From contig CAWEGV010000012.1 in NCBI GenBank assembly GCA_963808615.1, forward strand, positions 310,001 through 374,000: 64,000 bases of DNA, in the 5' to 3' direction. Positions 62,204 to 64,000 of this stretch are shown here, one piece after another. The position numbers and the translations under genes were made by a program. The notes under the pieces were generated by a model, which saw only the letters and a program-made list of their open reading frames with translations, was not told the DNA's origin and made no database searches. The stretch is from Palsa-504 sp963808615 (GTDB lineage: Bacteria > Actinomycetota > Actinomycetes > Streptosporangiales > Streptosporangiaceae). Positions within the stretch are counted from its first letter, which is position 1. Each line of letters opens with the position of its first letter.

Positions 62204-62848
62204 TTACCGCCGGCTGAGGGTGACGTGGGTGACGCCGCTGGGGCTGTTCACGGCCTCAATCTGGAACCGTTCTTCGAGCCCCTCCAGCCCGTCCCAGAGC
62301 CGCTCCCCGCGGCCCAGCACGATCGGCACCACGACGATGTGCGCGTAGTCGATCAGGCCGGCGGCCAGGAATTCGCGGATGGTGGACGGGCCGCCGCCGA
62401 TGCGGACATCGGCGCCCGCGGCGGCCTGGCGCGCCCGCGCAAGCGCCTGGGCGGGGCTGGCGTCGAGGAAGTCAAACGTGGTACCGCCGTTCATCCGGAC
62501 CGGGGGCCGGGGATGGTGGGTGAGGACAAAGACCGGGGTGCGGAACGGCGGGGTGTCTCCCCACCAGCCGTTCCACTCCTGGTCCGGCCAGGGGCCATGG
62601 TGCGGGCCGAACTTGCCCCGGCCCATGACCTCGGCGCCGATGCCCGGGGCCCAGGCGCTGGCGAAAGCGTCGTCGATGCCGGTGCTGCCGCCGGGCTGGC
62701 CCTGCATGGCGCGGAAGGTACGGGTCGGGAAGAACCACTCGTGCAGCCGGGTTCCCGCATGCCCGAACGGAGCCTCCAGGCGTTGCCCCGCGCCGGTGCC
62801 GAACCCATCCAGCGACACCGAGAAGTTGTGCACCCGGACCTGCGACAC
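62204..62848 (-). CDS. DHFR/RibD C-terminal-like reductase
   Basis: The 214-residue protein has the RibD_C/dihydrofolate-reductase fold: VHNFSVSLDGFGTG at the N terminus, VMGRGKFGPHHGPW, PVFVLTHHPRPPVRMNGGTTFDF, DVRIGGGPSTIREFLAAGLIDYAHIVVVPIVLGRGERLW. These NADPH-dependent stand-alone proteins are of unknown substrate. The GTG at 62848 follows CAGGAGG, and the family N terminus starts just after; the ATG 114 bp upstream is not supported. Confidence 0.88.
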   Translation of the reverse strand: MSQVRVHNFSVSLDGFGTGAGQRLEAPFGHAGTRLHEWFFPTRTFRAMQGQPGGSTGIDDAFASAWAPGIGAEVMGRGKFGPHHGPWPDQEWNGWWGDTPPFRTPVFVLTHHPRPPVRMNGGTTFDFLDASPAQALARARQAAAGADVRIGGGPSTIREFLAAGLIDYAHIVVVPIVLGRGERLWDGLEGLEERFQIEAVNSPSGVTHVTLSRR

Positions 62849-63174
62849 GATGACCTCCTGACAGGTTGCTTCAGCGACCGGGGCCGGTTGCCGCGGCCCG
62901 CCACCAGCAAGGACGATCCACTGGCCCGAAGTCATCGCCGGCGCCCGGCCGCTGAGCATCATACCTGCGGATCACCGGGCGTTTCTGCTCACGGTGCGTA
63001 CCCGACCCTGGACTCAGATAAGGGCGCGCATCGCCGCCGTTACGTGCAGCTCCGGCAACCTCGGCGTTCGTCAACTTGAGCGCACAGAACGGGCCGATCT
63101 GGCGCTATGAAGCCGACCTCGGCGCGGCAGAGACTTCCGCCGAGGGTCGCCGGATTCCGAGGTGGGCGTACCGG
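62849..63174. other. Non-coding region between DHFR-like and DUF2182 genes
   Basis: No supported gene in 326 bp. The DHFR-like gene's promoter should lie here. Confidence 0.4.
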
Positions 63175-63885
63175 TCAGCTCATCATCGACGGCGCGGCGT
63201 GCAGGCCCGGCGCCAGCGACGGAAGCCAGATCACGGCCACCGCCAGGGCCAGCGCGGCGACGCCGGCTGCCCGCCCCGCCGCCGGGCCCCATCTCCAGGT
63301 CTTCTCGATCAGCACTACGGCGGCCAGGCCGATCATCGCGGCGATGTTCATCACGCCCACCGCGACCAGGATCACCATCAGCCCCCAGCAGCAGCCCAGG
63401 CAGTAGGCGCCGTTATGGGCGCCAGCCCGCATGTCGCCGAACCTGCCCCGGTACGAGCCGTAGTGCAGGAGCAGGGCCAGCGGGGAGCGGCAGTGCGCCA
63501 GGCAGCGGTCCTTCAGCCTGCTCAGCTGGTATACGCCGCACGCGGCGAACACCGACACGGCGAGCACGTGCGCCGCGCCGGGATGCTTGCCGGTCATCCA
63601 GCCCGCGAGCCAGGCCAGCCCGAAAGCGGGCACGCCAGCTGCTGCCCAGACGGCGAGGTAGCCCGCTACCAGGGCGGTAATCCTCACCGTCCGGTTGCTT
63701 CGCACGGTCTTGGCGTACAGCGAGGCCGTCGGCGCCACGGACGGCAGCATCATGGCCGCCATCATCAGCGTCCACACTGCCACGAACACGGCCAGGCCCA
63801 GCCCCATCGTGCCGGTCATCCCGGCCATCGCGCGGGCCAGGGCCACGGTCGCAGCCCAGGCGCAGGCGGCCGCAATCAGCACCAA
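63175..63885 (-). CDS. DUF2182 integral membrane protein
   Basis: The 236-residue protein has about six membrane helices and DUF2182 hallmarks: FVAVWTLMMAAMMLPSVAP, LKDRCLAHCRSPL and GAHNGAYCLGCCWGLMVILVAVGVMN. The Met-rich helices and Cys/His-containing loops suggest metal handling. It usually pairs with a DUF1326 protein; the few codons at the window edge fit that. The start is uncertain (TTG 63885 or GTG 63882), since the frame is open to 63970 without an ATG. Confidence 0.85.
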   Translation of the reverse strand: MVLIAAACAWAATVALARAMAGMTGTMGLGLAVFVAVWTLMMAAMMLPSVAPTASLYAKTVRSNRTVRITALVAGYLAVWAAAGVPAFGLAWLAGWMTGKHPGAAHVLAVSVFAACGVYQLSRLKDRCLAHCRSPLALLLHYGSYRGRFGDMRAGAHNGAYCLGCCWGLMVILVAVGVMNIAAMIGLAAVVLIEKTWRWGPAAGRAAGVAALALAVAVIWLPSLAPGLHAAPSMMS

Positions 63886-63969
63886 GCCGGCTTCACGCGT
63901 GACGAAACCCGCCTGTGCCTGGGCCGGGGCCCGCAGAGCCCAAAGGATCCACAGATCCGGCGGAGCCGC

Positions 63970-64000
63970 TCAGCCGGACCATGAGAACGGTGCGGAAAAG
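63970..64000 (-). CDS. Possible DUF1326 protein, last codons only
   Basis: Only nine codons are inside the window, reading FSAPFSWSG then stop. This resembles the end of DUF1326 proteins (APFSWSG/DWSG), which typically precede DUF2182. The evidence is slim and based on a short motif plus context. Confidence 0.3.
   Translation of the reverse strand, partial: FSAPFSWSG

Overview
The window is high-GC DNA from an actinomycete (Streptosporangiales/Streptomycetales-like). GTG starts are common, and several gene blocks match Streptomyces neighbourhoods: penicillin-binding protein / wblA / paired ArsA-type ATPases; crp next to an NlpC/P60 hydrolase; purS-purQ-purL ... purF; DUF3073 / valine dehydrogenase / bldC. 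No rRNA, CRISPR array or replication origin was found. Conserved chromosomal blocks alternate with eroded accessory DNA, and most accessory DNA sits beside tRNA genes. Layout: (1) 1-8.65 kb is a decayed integrative-element zone ending at tRNA-Pro(CGG). It holds a DUF3631 replication-type protein, an excisionase-like HTH protein, an N-terminal integrase stump, a 42-bp copy of the tRNA-Pro 3' end, an IS701-like element with an arginase-family gene between two right-end copies, HAD and small genes, and a C-terminal integrase stump 68 bp from the tRNA. (2) 8.7-36 kb is core chromosome: a metallophosphoesterase, GatB/YqeY, PBP, wblA, two ArsA-like ATPases, an SPFH protein, a small DUF4177 gene, RidA, Nudix, MBL hydrolase, crp with two CRP-like operators, a cell-wall hydrolase, a CbiX-like protein, an acyl-CoA dehydrogenase, the bkd-type 2-oxoacid dehydrogenase operon, the purine cluster (purM is not between purF and DUF3073), vdh and bldC. 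(3) 36.5-40.5 kb has an intact TetR gene with two operator copies, followed by four genes with apparent frameshifts: an MDR dehydrogenase, a small fragment, a GH12-like secreted protein and an HNH-like secreted protein. (4) 40.8-46.6 kb carries lipoproteins, a zinc-finger anti-sigma-like protein with no adjacent sigma gene, and a LuxR-type two-component system. (5) 47.3-53.7 kb is a second recombination zone: a decayed rve transposase, an intact tyrosine integrase abutting tRNA-Lys(UUU), glutaryl-CoA dehydrogenase, a PspC protein, a tRNA-Glu/Asp/Phe cluster and a frameshifted tyrosine recombinase. (6) 53.7-56.8 kb has two divergent secreted BNR/sialidase-fold proteins sharing a palindromic promoter site. 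(7) 57-61.8 kb has two direct IS110/IS1111-type elements flanking an IS5-family element. Both IS110-type copies keep a structured non-coding 3' segment, a candidate guide RNA. (8) 62.2-64 kb has a DHFR/RibD-like reductase and a DUF2182 membrane protein, probably preceded by DUF1326. How the genes work together: the purine cluster encodes the FGAR amidotransferase complex (PurSQL) and the first committed enzyme (PurF). bkdABC makes a branched-chain or pyruvate-type dehydrogenase, and vdh would supply its 2-oxoacids. The two acyl-CoA dehydrogenases are at separate sites. wblA, bldC and crp are developmental or global regulators embedded among cell-wall genes. The most unusual signals are the arginase gene inside an IS701-like element with three ends, and the conserved non-coding tails of the paired IS110-type elements.
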